Assembly: GCF_036345155.1 (NCBI RefSeq) | Contig: NZ_CP107772.1 | Coordinates: 4,898,001-4,962,000 of the forward strand | Source: Streptomyces sp. NBC_00582 | GTDB lineage: Bacteria; Actinomycetota; Actinomycetes; Streptomycetales; Streptomycetaceae | DNA: 64,000 nt | Reading direction: 5' to 3' | Shown here: piece after piece, positions 23,671 through 32,316 of the stretch | How positions within the stretch are numbered: the first letter of the stretch is position 1 | How the letters are laid out: each line of letters starts with the position of its first letter | Notes under the pieces: model-generated | Database searches by the model: none | What the model saw: the letters and a program-made list of their open reading frames with translations, nothing else | Told to the model about the DNA's origin: nothing | Made by a program: the position numbers and the translations under genes

Positions 23671-23859
23671 ATGATCCGCTCCCCGTCCGAAGTCGTCGTC
23701 GACGAGCACGGTACCGTCGCCCTGCCCATGAGCATCCTCGCCGAGGCCGGAATCAATCCTGGTGAGACCCTGCTGGCGTTCAGCGAGGGTGACGGCAGGA
23801 TCGTCCTTCGACGTCTGGAGGACAGCATCACGGACCTACTCAGCGGCCGGCCGCTGTAG
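23671..23859 (+). CDS. AbrB/MazE-type swapped-hairpin DNA-binding protein
   Basis: 62 aa. SPSEVVVDEHGTVALPMSIL followed by AGINPGETLLAF and RIVLRRLEDS is the AbrB/SpoVT fold (residues 3-50), with a short acidic tail. Such proteins are antitoxins or small regulators. No toxin gene follows; the 3' end overlaps the convergent vsr gene by 20 bp. A regulator of the defence genes is as likely as an orphan antitoxin. Confidence 0.7.
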   Translation: MIRSPSEVVVDEHGTVALPMSILAEAGINPGETLLAFSEGDGRIVLRRLEDSITDLLSGRPL

Positions 23860-24640
23860 CACCCCGCCGGACTCCGGCGGCTCGCCACCGCCGGAGCTGT
23901 TGCTCGATCTCGTCTGCGGCCCGGGTCGGATCTTCGTGCTCCCAGACTCGGATCACTCTCCACCCAGCTGCGAGCAACTTCTCGTTGGTCTCGGCGTCTC
24001 TGGCCCGGTTGCCGTCGATCTTCTCTCGCCAGAAGTCCGCGTTCTTGACCGCCGGGCGGTAGTGGTCGGGGCAGCCATGCCAGAAACAGCCGTCGACGAA
24101 GACCGCGACGCGGTCACCGGGAAAGACCAAGTCCGCCTTGCGGCGGATCTCGACGAGCGGCCTGGCGTTGACTCGATAGCGCAGTCCGCGCTGATAGAGC
24201 AGCTTCCGCAACGCCAGCTCGGGGCCAGTGTCCTTGCCGCGGTTAGCACGCATGGCAGCCCGGACCTCAGGCGAGGAGGCGGTTGACTCGGGCGGGAGTG
24301 TCTCCACCGCCAACAGTCCTCTGTCCTTCGCGCGTTGCCACGCCTCCGCCAGATTCTCGCCTCTGGACGCGTGCTCAACCTCGCAGACGTACCTCTCTTG
24401 AGTCTTGCCATCCTTCGACCAGCGCAGATACGCCCGGATGCGCCGCGTCCGCCGGTACAACCGCAAGCTGATCGAAGCCCGCGCGAGGCGGCCGTCCCCT
24501 AGCGCGACATTGCGTCGGGCGCGACCTCCGGCCGCGCGGTCCTGCTCCACCGCTGGTGCCACGGCACCAGCGCGCCGCTTGTACGCCCGCTCCGGGGGAA
24601 GTTGTTCCTTCCAGTGCCCCCCGGCCCGTTGTTCCTGCAT
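23840..24640 (-). CDS. vsr: very short patch repair endonuclease (Vsr) with N-terminal extension
   Basis: 266 aa from the ATG 4 bp after the methyltransferase stop. Residues about 130-240 are a complete Vsr domain: RANRGKDTGPELALRK, the catalytic Asp in RKADLVFPGD (about 170), FVDGCFWHGCPDHY with the zinc-binding His/Cys (about 185), and GWRVIRVWEHE. The first 125 residues are an extra basic domain (AYLRWSKDGKTQERYVCEVE) not found in E. coli Vsr. Vsr nicks at T:G mismatches from deaminated 5-methylcytosine, so pairing with a C5 methyltransferase makes sense. Confidence 0.85.
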   Translation of the reverse strand: MQEQRAGGHWKEQLPPERAYKRRAGAVAPAVEQDRAAGGRARRNVALGDGRLARASISLRLYRRTRRIRAYLRWSKDGKTQERYVCEVEHASRGENLAEAWQRAKDRGLLAVETLPPESTASSPEVRAAMRANRGKDTGPELALRKLLYQRGLRYRVNARPLVEIRRKADLVFPGDRVAVFVDGCFWHGCPDHYRPAVKNADFWREKIDGNRARDAETNEKLLAAGWRVIRVWEHEDPTRAADEIEQQLRRWRAAGVRRGATAAGR

Positions 24641-24644
24641 GACC

Positions 24645-26015
24645 TCAGTGTCCAGCCGCTGAAAGGGCGTCGGCGACGGCGTTGGCGAAGAACTCACCGA
24701 GAACGACCGGGACGGCGTTGCCGAGCTGGCGCATCTGCTCCCCGCGGGGGCCGGAGCCCAGCCATTCATCGGGGAATGTCATCGCCCGAGCCGTCTCCCG
24801 AACCGTCATGTAGCGGTGATGATGGGTCCACCCGTCCGGTGATGTGCGGTCCGCATAACCAGTGTCGAGCAGCACGACGGACTCTCCACCGGGCACACCG
24901 TGCACGCCGGCCTTGACCGTCTTGGCGGGCCTGTCGAGCTCGTTCGGTGTGTGCCCCTGGTAGATACGCGCGCCCGGCCAGCCGATGTGGTCGACGACGC
25001 CGATCTCCTTGCCGAAGTCGAACTTCTCGTCGAGACGGGTGAGGTCCACTGGCGGAAGCGCCGGGAGTTTGACATCGGTGCCGTAGCCCTGGATGGCGTC
25101 ACGCAGCGTGCGCCATGGCCTGATCTTGGGGTCTTCTTCCTTGGTCGGCTTCGGCAGCTTGGCCCGAGCCCACGCACGCGCCCGTTCTTTCGCTCGCGGA
25201 GTCACGTCCGAGTGGCGCCGCCAGTACGGTCCGTCCTCATCGAGCATCGAGCGCCACAGGGCGGTGTCCGAGAACTGAGGCGTGTTGACGTACTTCTCGA
25301 ATGCCTCGATATCAACCGGAATGTCGGCACGGAAGGCCACGAGCACGATGCGGTTACGGATCTGGGGCACCCCGTAGTCCGCCGCGTTCACAGGCACCAT
25401 CACGACCTTGTAATGGTCGGGATCGGTGTCGTTCTCGGGGAGCCCGCCGATGATGCCCTGCAGGTGCTCATTGTGCGATTCCCAGCTGACCTCGTCGTCC
25501 CGCTTCTCGAAGGGGAGCGTCAGTTCGTTCTGGATGTACTGGAAGTAGTCCGCGAAGGATGGCCGCCGCAGACCGCGGACGTTCTCGCAGATGACTGCCT
25601 TGGGCCGGATCTCACGGACGGCCTTGAACATGGCCGGGAACATGTTGCGCTTGTCCTCGTCGCCCTTGGCGACGCCGCCGGCGCTGAACGGCTGGCACGG
25701 CGGGCCGCCGGCCAGGACATCCACCTTCCCCTGGAATGCCGTCATGTCAAGGTCCCGGACGTCCCCGGGGTAAAGCGGCGCGGGCCGCCCGGGCCTGGGA
25801 GGCTCGGGCTTCGTATCCTCGACGCGTTCGACCCCGTCCGCGCCCAGCGTCTTCCGGGCGCTCGCCACGAGCGTCTCGCACGCGCGCTTGTTGAACTCGT
25901 TGAACAGGAGCGGGCGGAAGCCCGCCTGGTGGACCGCCATGGCAAGGCCACCCCCGCCCGCGAACAGCTCAACACTCGTCCGCGGCTTCTTCGTCTTTTT
26001 GGGCTGGTCAACCAT
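24645..26015 (-). CDS. C5-cytosine DNA methyltransferase of a type II R-M system
   Basis: 456 aa. Motif I ELFAGGGGLAMA (16-27), motif IV GGPPCQPFS (catalytic Cys107), motif VI ENVRGLR (144-150), motif VIII PQIRNRIVLVAF, and motifs IX-X ending QLGNAVPVVLGEF. A 230-residue gap before motif IX gives room for the target-recognition domain. Divergent from an Eco29kI-like endonuclease and followed by vsr, so it should be the protecting enzyme, predicted to act at CCGCGG if the endonuclease is a true Eco29kI homologue. Starts with a Lys-rich MVDQPKKTKK tail. Confidence 0.9.
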   Translation of the reverse strand: MVDQPKKTKKPRTSVELFAGGGGLAMAVHQAGFRPLLFNEFNKRACETLVASARKTLGADGVERVEDTKPEPPRPGRPAPLYPGDVRDLDMTAFQGKVDVLAGGPPCQPFSAGGVAKGDEDKRNMFPAMFKAVREIRPKAVICENVRGLRRPSFADYFQYIQNELTLPFEKRDDEVSWESHNEHLQGIIGGLPENDTDPDHYKVVMVPVNAADYGVPQIRNRIVLVAFRADIPVDIEAFEKYVNTPQFSDTALWRSMLDEDGPYWRRHSDVTPRAKERARAWARAKLPKPTKEEDPKIRPWRTLRDAIQGYGTDVKLPALPPVDLTRLDEKFDFGKEIGVVDHIGWPGARIYQGHTPNELDRPAKTVKAGVHGVPGGESVVLLDTGYADRTSPDGWTHHHRYMTVRETARAMTFPDEWLGSGPRGEQMRQLGNAVPVVLGEFFANAVADALSAAGH

Positions 26016-26230
26016 GCGAGAACCATACCGCGGAGTTGGTGATCATGGGACTGTTTCACTCGAATGAGTCGCCAGAGAGTGAGCAAGACCATAGGGTTCG
26101 TGGTGATCCATCACCCCGAAGGAGCAGGGCGAATGTCTTTCGGCGTTGAAGGCTGCCAGCCCGATTCGCAGCCGCGCCAGAGCAGCGACGGCCCCTCCGG
26201 CACAAACACGCCCTTGTAGATCAGGAAGCC
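26016..26230. promoter_or_regulatory. divergent intergenic region of the R-M system
   Basis: 215 bp between the methyltransferase and endonuclease starts must hold both promoters. One CCGCGG (26028-26033), the predicted recognition sequence, lies 13 bp upstream of the methyltransferase start. Methylation of a site in the promoter controls expression in some type II systems; here that is only a possibility because CCGCGG is common in such DNA. Confidence 0.4.
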
Positions 26231-26884
26231 ATGTCCTCCGAGTACACGCCCGCTTCGTTCGACCCGCTGTCGACCGAACAAATCGCGAACACCGTCTGCG
26301 AGACCTTCGAGCGCCAGCCCCTGGTTTCCATGACTACGGAGATCCCGAGGTTCGAGGGATCCGGGCTGTACGCGCTCTACTACCGTGGGGTCGACGTAGC
26401 CCTGTACCTGCCCCTAGCGGGCCTTCAGATCCCCGTGTACGTAGGGCAAGCCACTAGCAACAGCGCCACCGGGGCAAGGGTCCGGGAGCGGTTTCCTCTC
26501 CATAGCCGCCTCAAGCAGCACCGGATCTCGATCATCGAAGGCGGCCTCCCCATCGATGAGTTCCGGTTCCGGGCGCTGCTGCTGCCGGACGTGCACGCGA
26601 ATCTGGGTGAGAACGGCCTGCGCGTCGGCTACCAGCCGGTGTGGAACAGCATCCTCACCGGGTTCGGCAGCAAGGAGCAGGGGGCGACGACCCGGCAGAG
26701 CCGGAAGAGCAAGTGGGACACAGTGCATGATGGGCGCCGGCGCACCCACGGGGGCGTCGTCCATGACGTCGAAGCCCTCGTCTTGACGGTCAAGGCACAC
26801 ATCGAGCGGCGGGTCGACGGATATGACGCTCTTCCGTGGTTGCACCCGAGCACCGAGACGTTCCTGGACCTCGACGCCCCCTGA
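26231..26884 (+). CDS. Eco29kI-like GIY-YIG restriction endonuclease
   Basis: 217 aa, ATG after CAGGAAG. GIY-YIG core: SGLYALYYRG and IPVYVGQATS (about 37-77), an Arg in VRERFPLHSRL, and a late Glu in HDVEALVLTVK. Layout and length match the Eco29kI family, which cuts CCGCGG. Divergent from the C5 methyltransferase. Identification rests on the GIY-YIG spacing plus the R-M context; the recognition sequence is borrowed from the family. Confidence 0.75.
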   Translation: MSSEYTPASFDPLSTEQIANTVCETFERQPLVSMTTEIPRFEGSGLYALYYRGVDVALYLPLAGLQIPVYVGQATSNSATGARVRERFPLHSRLKQHRISIIEGGLPIDEFRFRALLLPDVHANLGENGLRVGYQPVWNSILTGFGSKEQGATTRQSRKSKWDTVHDGRRRTHGGVVHDVEALVLTVKAHIERRVDGYDALPWLHPSTETFLDLDAP

Positions 26885-27506
26885 GAGCGGCGTTCTTCGG
26901 CGGTGATCAACGGCTGAGTTGGCTCCGAGCCACGAGGCCGCCCTGGATGACCTCGTCCACGATGCCTCAGAGAAGGTCGCCCAGCCTCGTGCCGCCATCG
27001 CGGCTGTATCTGGCTGCTGTCCCCAGACTGCCCCCGCACATCTGCGGGGTGCGCCAGCCGCGGCGTCGGGCTGACGCGGCCCGCAACAGGGCACACCCGA
27101 CGCCCCTCAGGCGTGGCGGCAAGAGGCCCCGGGTCGAGCGACGCGTCGCCCCTGGTTCCTCCCCCTGTCGAGGGGCCCTACTAGTGCCGCGAATTCGAGG
27201 CTCGACAACGCCGTTCGCTGTGATCACCGGGCCGCTGACCAGGCGCTTGGTGCTGGACGCGCGCTCACGAGGTGGGGCGGACAATCGAACCCGGCTCTCT
27301 AGGCGCGATGCGTGGCACATCGGTCGCCATGGCGTGAGGGCTCTCGGCCCCCGGGTGGCGAGGAGCCTCATCGCCACCGCGCTCCCCCCTGACTGTCCGG
27401 ATCAGGAGGGGAACCGCCCTCGATTGTCAGTGCCGTGGTGTAAGCCTTGGTTGAGCTGACAGATACCCGCTGGATCATGCTGGCGAATTTATCGAGGAGG
27501 AACACT
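26885..27506. other. long gene-free stretch before the GHKL operon
   Basis: About 620 bp. Frames here are rich in Arg/Pro and look non-coding. The promoter for the three-gene GHKL/helicase operon must lie here. A tRNA 3'-end-like string near 27271-27310 does not fold as a T-arm. Confidence 0.4.
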
Positions 27507-29912
27507 TTGTCGACCGACGCCGAGCGGGCGCCCCTTGAGGAGATCGACCTCACGCCCTCGCCGCAGTTGCTGGAGGCGTTGGGGGACATCCCCTACAAGC
27601 CCTGGCAGTGCATGGCTGAGCTGATCGACAACTCTTTCGATGACTTCCTGACCGACCCGGACCTCACACGCGGAGAGCCCCGGGAGGTCTGGATCACTCT
27701 TCCGAAGCCGACCGACGAAGACCTCTTCGTTAGCGTGATCGACAACGGTCGCGGTATGAGCCGCGAGATGCTCCAGAACGCGCTCCGAGCCGGCTACAGC
27801 GGCAAGCGCCGCTACGGCAGCCTGGGGCTGTTCGGCATGGGCTTCAACATCGCCACCGCGCGGCTTGGGAATCTGACCGAGGTACGGACGACCCGCGCGG
27901 GAGACCCCGACTGGCTGGTTGTGGAGATCGACCTGCGGCGGCTCGCCCGCAACGACAGCTACAAGTCGCCTCTTCGCCGTGAGCCGAAGGACGATCCCGC
28001 GCTGCACGGCACGGAGGTCGTCGTCCGCCGCCTCCGGGACGAGATCGCCGAAGACCTCAAGCGCCCCCGCCGGCACGCGGCGATCCGCGCCGACCTCGGA
28101 CGCGTGTACTCCTACCTGCTCCGTAGTGAGAACCCCGTGCCCGGAGTCCCCGACGGCCCCATGGCTGGGCGCGGCTTCAAGCTCAAGGTCAACGGCAAGA
28201 ACGTGTCGCCCCGGCTCCCCTGCGTATGGTCGGCATCACGAACAGTCACCAGGCAGGGCCGCGAGATCCCGGCGATCAAACCCGTCGACGTCCGTCTGGC
28301 GCCCGCCCTCGCCTGCATGGACTGTGGTCACTGGCAGAACCCGGACCTCGAGTTCGACCGTTGCGTTCAGTGCGAGAGCGAAGACCTGCAGCTGCGCGAG
28401 CGACGTATCCACGGCTGGATCGGCGTCCAGCGGTACCTTCACGAGAGCGACTTCGGCATCGACTTCCTTCGCAACGGCAGGAAGATCCGGGTCGGGGACC
28501 GCTCTTTGTTCTCGTGGGAGAACCCGGACGACGGCACCCTCGTCCCGGAGTACCCGGTGGAGGTTCCGGCCAACCAGGGACGCATCGTAGGCGAGATCCA
28601 CCTCGACCATGTTCCGGTGGGCTATCAGAAGCTGGACTTCAACCGTGAGAGCCGCGAGTGGCGGTACGCGGTGACAGCCCTGCGAGGTGAGGGCCCGATG
28701 CGCCCGAAGAAGGCCGCCGCGCTTGGCTACCCGCCAAACACCTCCCACCTCGGCGAGATCTTCAAGGGGTATCAGGAGAACCGCCCCGGCACGGATTGCC
28801 TCATCCCTGGCGACGGAAGCAAGGCGACGCACGAGGCGGCCCGCGACTGGGGCGCGAAGTTCCACGCTGGCCAGGCCGAGTACCTCTCGGACGAGATCTG
28901 GTTCACGGCCGTACTCGCCCACGACGAGGCTCGCGATAACGGTGGCCGAGCCCCGAGCCCGACCCCCGGCGCCACCGGGCCTCGCGGCTCGTTGTCCGGG
29001 CGCACGGGCTTGACTCCTCTGGGCGCTGGGGGCCAGACGGATGCCGACAGTGAGGTGCAGCCCGTCCCTCCCGTGGCTGAGCCCGAGCCACAGCCGGTGG
29101 AGACGGAGGAGCAGCGGTTCGCCCGGTACCGTGCTGACTCGACCCGGCTGTTCGACCTCGCGGGCGAGGTGAGCCTTCCTCGCTTGGGGCGGCGGATCGT
29201 GACGGTCTTTGATACCCACGTGCCCCTCCTTGATGATCAGGAACGTCAGGTTCCTTCCCTGGCCCGGATGGGGCGCGGAACCAGCCTGGAGGTCTACGTC
29301 TACAGCGAGCACCCGGTGTTCCGGGAGTACGGGCGCGACCCGCGTGACTACGCGCTGGTGGAGATCGCGCAGACACTACACGCCTTCGAACCCGATGGGC
29401 AGAAGGTGACGGCGGTCCTCGCTGACGTCACCCGGCAGTTTCCGGACCAGCGGGTCACCGAGTCCGCGCTGCGTGAGAGGGCCGAGGCCATGACCGGCCG
29501 AGTCCGGGGCCTGATGGAGCCGATCGTCCCGCTGAAGGCAGCCGAGTTGTGGGCTGCCCTCCCTGAGGACGCTCGCCTCCGCGCCGAGCGTGAAGCGGGT
29601 CGGGCCGACGCCTCCCTCGACTGGCCGACGGTGGTCAAGGAGGGCGCGTTCGTGGCGTACCTCGACACGGCCGGCATCGCGGCGCTCGTACGAGTTTTCC
29701 CGGGCGATTTCCTCGACGGCGCGGTGTTCAAGACCTCCTGGGCCGGCTGGTCAGACAACGAGATCAAGGACCGCCAGGTGGCGCAGGCTGTGCGACCGCT
29801 TGAGGTCGTGAGTGAGTTCCTGGCCGAACCGGGGACGAAGACCCGGCTGGAGCTGGCGCTGGCCAGGATCACCTTCGACATGCTCGACCACAACATCGTC
29901 CGCTCGGAGTGA
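27507..29912 (+). CDS. MORC/MutL-like GHKL ATPase with zinc ribbon
   Basis: 801 aa from a TTG with GAGGAGG 6 nt upstream; the ATG at 27477 lacks a site. GHKL ATP-binding motifs: N-box ELIDNSFDDF (38-47), G1 VIDNGRGM (77-84), G2 GSLGLFGMGF (104-113). An S5-like domain follows, then a zinc ribbon CMDCGH...CVQC (about 270-290), a Pro-rich linker (about 490-545) and a helical C-terminus. Prokaryotic relatives of eukaryotic MORC ATPases occur in restriction-like loci with helicases and nucleases (Iyer, Abhiman and Aravind described such sets). Starts a three-gene operon with 4-6 bp spacings. Likely an ATP-driven DNA clamp. Confidence 0.8.
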   Translation: MSTDAERAPLEEIDLTPSPQLLEALGDIPYKPWQCMAELIDNSFDDFLTDPDLTRGEPREVWITLPKPTDEDLFVSVIDNGRGMSREMLQNALRAGYSGKRRYGSLGLFGMGFNIATARLGNLTEVRTTRAGDPDWLVVEIDLRRLARNDSYKSPLRREPKDDPALHGTEVVVRRLRDEIAEDLKRPRRHAAIRADLGRVYSYLLRSENPVPGVPDGPMAGRGFKLKVNGKNVSPRLPCVWSASRTVTRQGREIPAIKPVDVRLAPALACMDCGHWQNPDLEFDRCVQCESEDLQLRERRIHGWIGVQRYLHESDFGIDFLRNGRKIRVGDRSLFSWENPDDGTLVPEYPVEVPANQGRIVGEIHLDHVPVGYQKLDFNRESREWRYAVTALRGEGPMRPKKAAALGYPPNTSHLGEIFKGYQENRPGTDCLIPGDGSKATHEAARDWGAKFHAGQAEYLSDEIWFTAVLAHDEARDNGGRAPSPTPGATGPRGSLSGRTGLTPLGAGGQTDADSEVQPVPPVAEPEPQPVETEEQRFARYRADSTRLFDLAGEVSLPRLGRRIVTVFDTHVPLLDDQERQVPSLARMGRGTSLEVYVYSEHPVFREYGRDPRDYALVEIAQTLHAFEPDGQKVTAVLADVTRQFPDQRVTESALRERAEAMTGRVRGLMEPIVPLKAAELWAALPEDARLRAEREAGRADASLDWPTVVKEGAFVAYLDTAGIAALVRVFPGDFLDGAVFKTSWAGWSDNEIKDRQVAQAVRPLEVVSEFLAEPGTKTRLELALARITFDMLDHNIVRSE

Positions 29913-29916
29913 ATCT

Positions 29917-31590
29917 GTGACGACCTCCTTCATGGCCCCGGATTTCCTGCGCGCCCTTGGGCCGTCGGGATTCACTCGCCAGGTGGAGCGCCTCGCGCTC
30001 CACCTGGGTTTCACCGACGTGGTCAACATCGACGGGTCCTACGACCAAGGAGGGGACGTCCTCGCGCTCCGGGAGGGAAAGCGCTGGGTCTTCCAGGCGA
30101 AGTGGAAGGCGGGGGCGGCCGTGCCGCCCGGCGCGATCGACGAGGTGCTCCACGCCAAGGCTTACTACGGCGCGGACCACGCCGTAGTCGTGACGAACAG
30201 CCGCTTCGGACCTACCACCCGCAAGCGCCGCGAGAGTCTCGCGGCAGCCGGGATGCGCGTGGAGCTGTGGTCTGGTCACGAACTCATGGACTTGTACGCG
30301 GACGACGGGTTCGCCGCCCGGCGCCTTCCGCCCCATACCCTGCGGGCTTACCAGGAGCAGGCGCTCCAGGCCGTCCTCGACGACCTCGACAGCTCGGACC
30401 GCGCACTGCTCGTGTTGGCCACCGGCCTGGGGAAGACGGTGGTCGGCGGCGAGGTGATCGCTCACCATCTCAGTCAGAATCCCCGCGACAAGGTCCTGGT
30501 CGTCGCCCCGGCCAAGGACCTGGTGGACCAGCTGGAACGCGCGCTCTGGCAGCACCTGCCCAAGGAAGTCCGCACGCAACTCCTGACCGGAGATCACCGC
30601 CCCGACGACCTGCGAGGGGTGACGTGCGCCACTGTGGCGAGCGCCCTCGGTTACGCGCGGGCCGGCTACAGGCCCGCTCTGGTGATGGTCGATGAGGCCC
30701 ACCACGTGGCCGAGGACGGGCAGCTCGCCGAGCTGCTCGACGTCCTCTCTGCCAGCCGCCAATTCGGAGTGACGGCGACGCCGTGGCGGGGCGACCGCTT
30801 CGACATTCGCCATCGGTTCGGCGAGCCGAGCTTCACTCTCGGCATCGAGGACGGCATGCGACTCGGCTACCTGTCCGAAGTGCGGTACAGGCTCTACGCC
30901 GACAGCATCGACTGGGAGTTCGTCCGCTCGGCCAGCGAGCACAGCTACTCGATCAAGGACCTGAACGCTCGCCTCTTCCTGCCCGAACGGGACGAAGCCG
31001 TCCGCGAACAACTCATGACCGTCTGGGAGCGAACACCCCAGCCGCGTGCGATCGTGTTCTGCCGCACCGTCGAGCACGCCGAGCAGATGGCCGCCCTGCT
31101 CGGAGAAGTCCCCCAGTGGCGCGGAGCGCTCGCGGTCCACGCCCGACTGGACCGGCGCGAGCGGCAGGCGCGGCTGATGCGCTTCCGCAGCGGGCAGACG
31201 CCGATCCTCACGGCGGTCGACATCCTTAACGAGGGAGTCGACGTTCCGGACGTCAACATCCTCTGCTTCGCGCGAGTCACGCACAGCCGTAGGATCTTCG
31301 TGCAACAGCTCGGGAGAGGCTTGAGGTTGCGCACCGGGAAGACGCACGTGGAGGTTCTGGACTTCGTCAGCGACATCCGTCGCGTCGCGGCCATCATGAA
31401 CATTCGCCAACAGGTCGCGGAGGACGAGCTGGAAATCCTGCGGCTGACGCAGCGCGGCACCAGCTTCGAGTTCGCGGACCAGCGCGCCGAAAGCCTGATG
31501 CGTGAATGGATCAAGGACGCGGCCAGCCTGGAGACCGCGCTCGACGAGAGTCGTTTGCAGTTCCCCAACCCCGCCGTTTTTGGAGGTTAA
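29917..31590 (+). CDS. Mrr-type nuclease fused to SF2 (DEAH) helicase
   Basis: 557 aa from a GTG 4 bp after the GHKL stop. Residues 1-125 are a PD-(D/E)XK domain of the Mrr kind: GSYDQGGDVLAL with the Asp and WVFQAKWKAG with the QxK. From 135 an SF2 helicase: ATGLGKTVVGG (motif I), VMVDEAHHVAEDG (motif II), GVTATPWRGD (III), TPILTAVDILNEGVDVPD (V), QLGRGLRLRTGK (VI). Such fusions cut or remodel invading DNA. Coupling to the GHKL ATPase and the 199-aa protein suggests one complex. Confidence 0.85.
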   Translation: MTTSFMAPDFLRALGPSGFTRQVERLALHLGFTDVVNIDGSYDQGGDVLALREGKRWVFQAKWKAGAAVPPGAIDEVLHAKAYYGADHAVVVTNSRFGPTTRKRRESLAAAGMRVELWSGHELMDLYADDGFAARRLPPHTLRAYQEQALQAVLDDLDSSDRALLVLATGLGKTVVGGEVIAHHLSQNPRDKVLVVAPAKDLVDQLERALWQHLPKEVRTQLLTGDHRPDDLRGVTCATVASALGYARAGYRPALVMVDEAHHVAEDGQLAELLDVLSASRQFGVTATPWRGDRFDIRHRFGEPSFTLGIEDGMRLGYLSEVRYRLYADSIDWEFVRSASEHSYSIKDLNARLFLPERDEAVREQLMTVWERTPQPRAIVFCRTVEHAEQMAALLGEVPQWRGALAVHARLDRRERQARLMRFRSGQTPILTAVDILNEGVDVPDVNILCFARVTHSRRIFVQQLGRGLRLRTGKTHVEVLDFVSDIRRVAAIMNIRQQVAEDELEILRLTQRGTSFEFADQRAESLMREWIKDAASLETALDESRLQFPNPAVFGG

Positions 31591-31596
31591 ACCCGG

Positions 31597-32196
31597 ATGA
31601 GCGAGATCGACGAGGAGATCCGGGGGGAGGTCCTCTCCGAGGTCTACCGCCAGATCGAGGAACTCGACTGGGACGGGCTGTCCTCGCGTGAGCGCTCACG
31701 CTGTTACGAGCGGTGGGTCAACGACCCGTTGATCGGCGACAAGCTAGCCCGGTTCATTCCCCGGGAGAAGGTCCGGGTGTGGATAAAGGACGGGCCAGTC
31801 AAGGAACTACCGCGAGTGCGCAACGGCATCGGCCCTAACGCGAAGTACGCCTTCAGCCGTTACCCGACGGCCGATCAGATCGCCCGGCAAGTCCTGGGCC
31901 CGGACTGGCGAGCCGACCTCGACACGCTCGATATCAAGCCCACCCAGTGCGTCATCAAGGGGCCCGGCTCCGAGCGGCTCATGATGTGGGCACCGCCTCA
32001 GAACCTCCAGGACCTCGTCTGGGCCGGCATCAACGCCAAGGTGGACAATCGACCCGAGCCTCTCCTCATCATCGGGCTGACGCAGGGGCAGCGGCTCGGC
32101 GAAGGCGAGCAGGCGAGGCAACGCCATGTCGCAGGGGTCGCCGGGCTTGAGCTGAGACACACCACACTGAGACTGATGCGCGTCTCTCCCCACTGA
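31597..32196 (+). CDS. unknown third protein of the GHKL/helicase operon
   Basis: 199 aa, ATG 6 bp after the helicase stop, so part of the same operon. No known motif. N-terminal 60 residues helical and acidic (EIDEEIRGEVLSEVYRQIEE), a central basic stretch (DKLARFIPREKVRVWIKDG), then a mixed alpha/beta region with MMWAPPQNLQDLVWAG and PLLIIGLTQGQ. No membrane segment or signal. Probably a specificity or regulatory subunit of the system. Confidence 0.55.
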   Translation: MSEIDEEIRGEVLSEVYRQIEELDWDGLSSRERSRCYERWVNDPLIGDKLARFIPREKVRVWIKDGPVKELPRVRNGIGPNAKYAFSRYPTADQIARQVLGPDWRADLDTLDIKPTQCVIKGPGSERLMMWAPPQNLQDLVWAGINAKVDNRPEPLLIIGLTQGQRLGEGEQARQRHVAGVAGLELRHTTLRLMRVSPH

Positions 32197-32316
32197 CCTT
32201 TCAGCAGTGGCTCACCGCGCCAGCGAGCAGGCACCGCGATGGCGGCCCCCAGCCTGGAATACCTCTGTGACGGTTTCGATTGGTCCCCTTGTACAGATCA
32301 CACGAGGGGGACGTTG

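Noticed and set aside
26028..26033. CCGCGG before the methyltransferase as proof of autoregulation
   Set aside because: The hexamer is common in this composition; kept only as a possibility within the R-M finding.
27271..27310. String resembling a tRNA 3' end on the minus strand (GGGTTCGATTG followed by CCGCCCC)
   Set aside because: The five bases on either side of the T-loop do not pair and no anticodon or acceptor 5' strand is found upstream, so it is not a tRNA; at most a decayed fragment.
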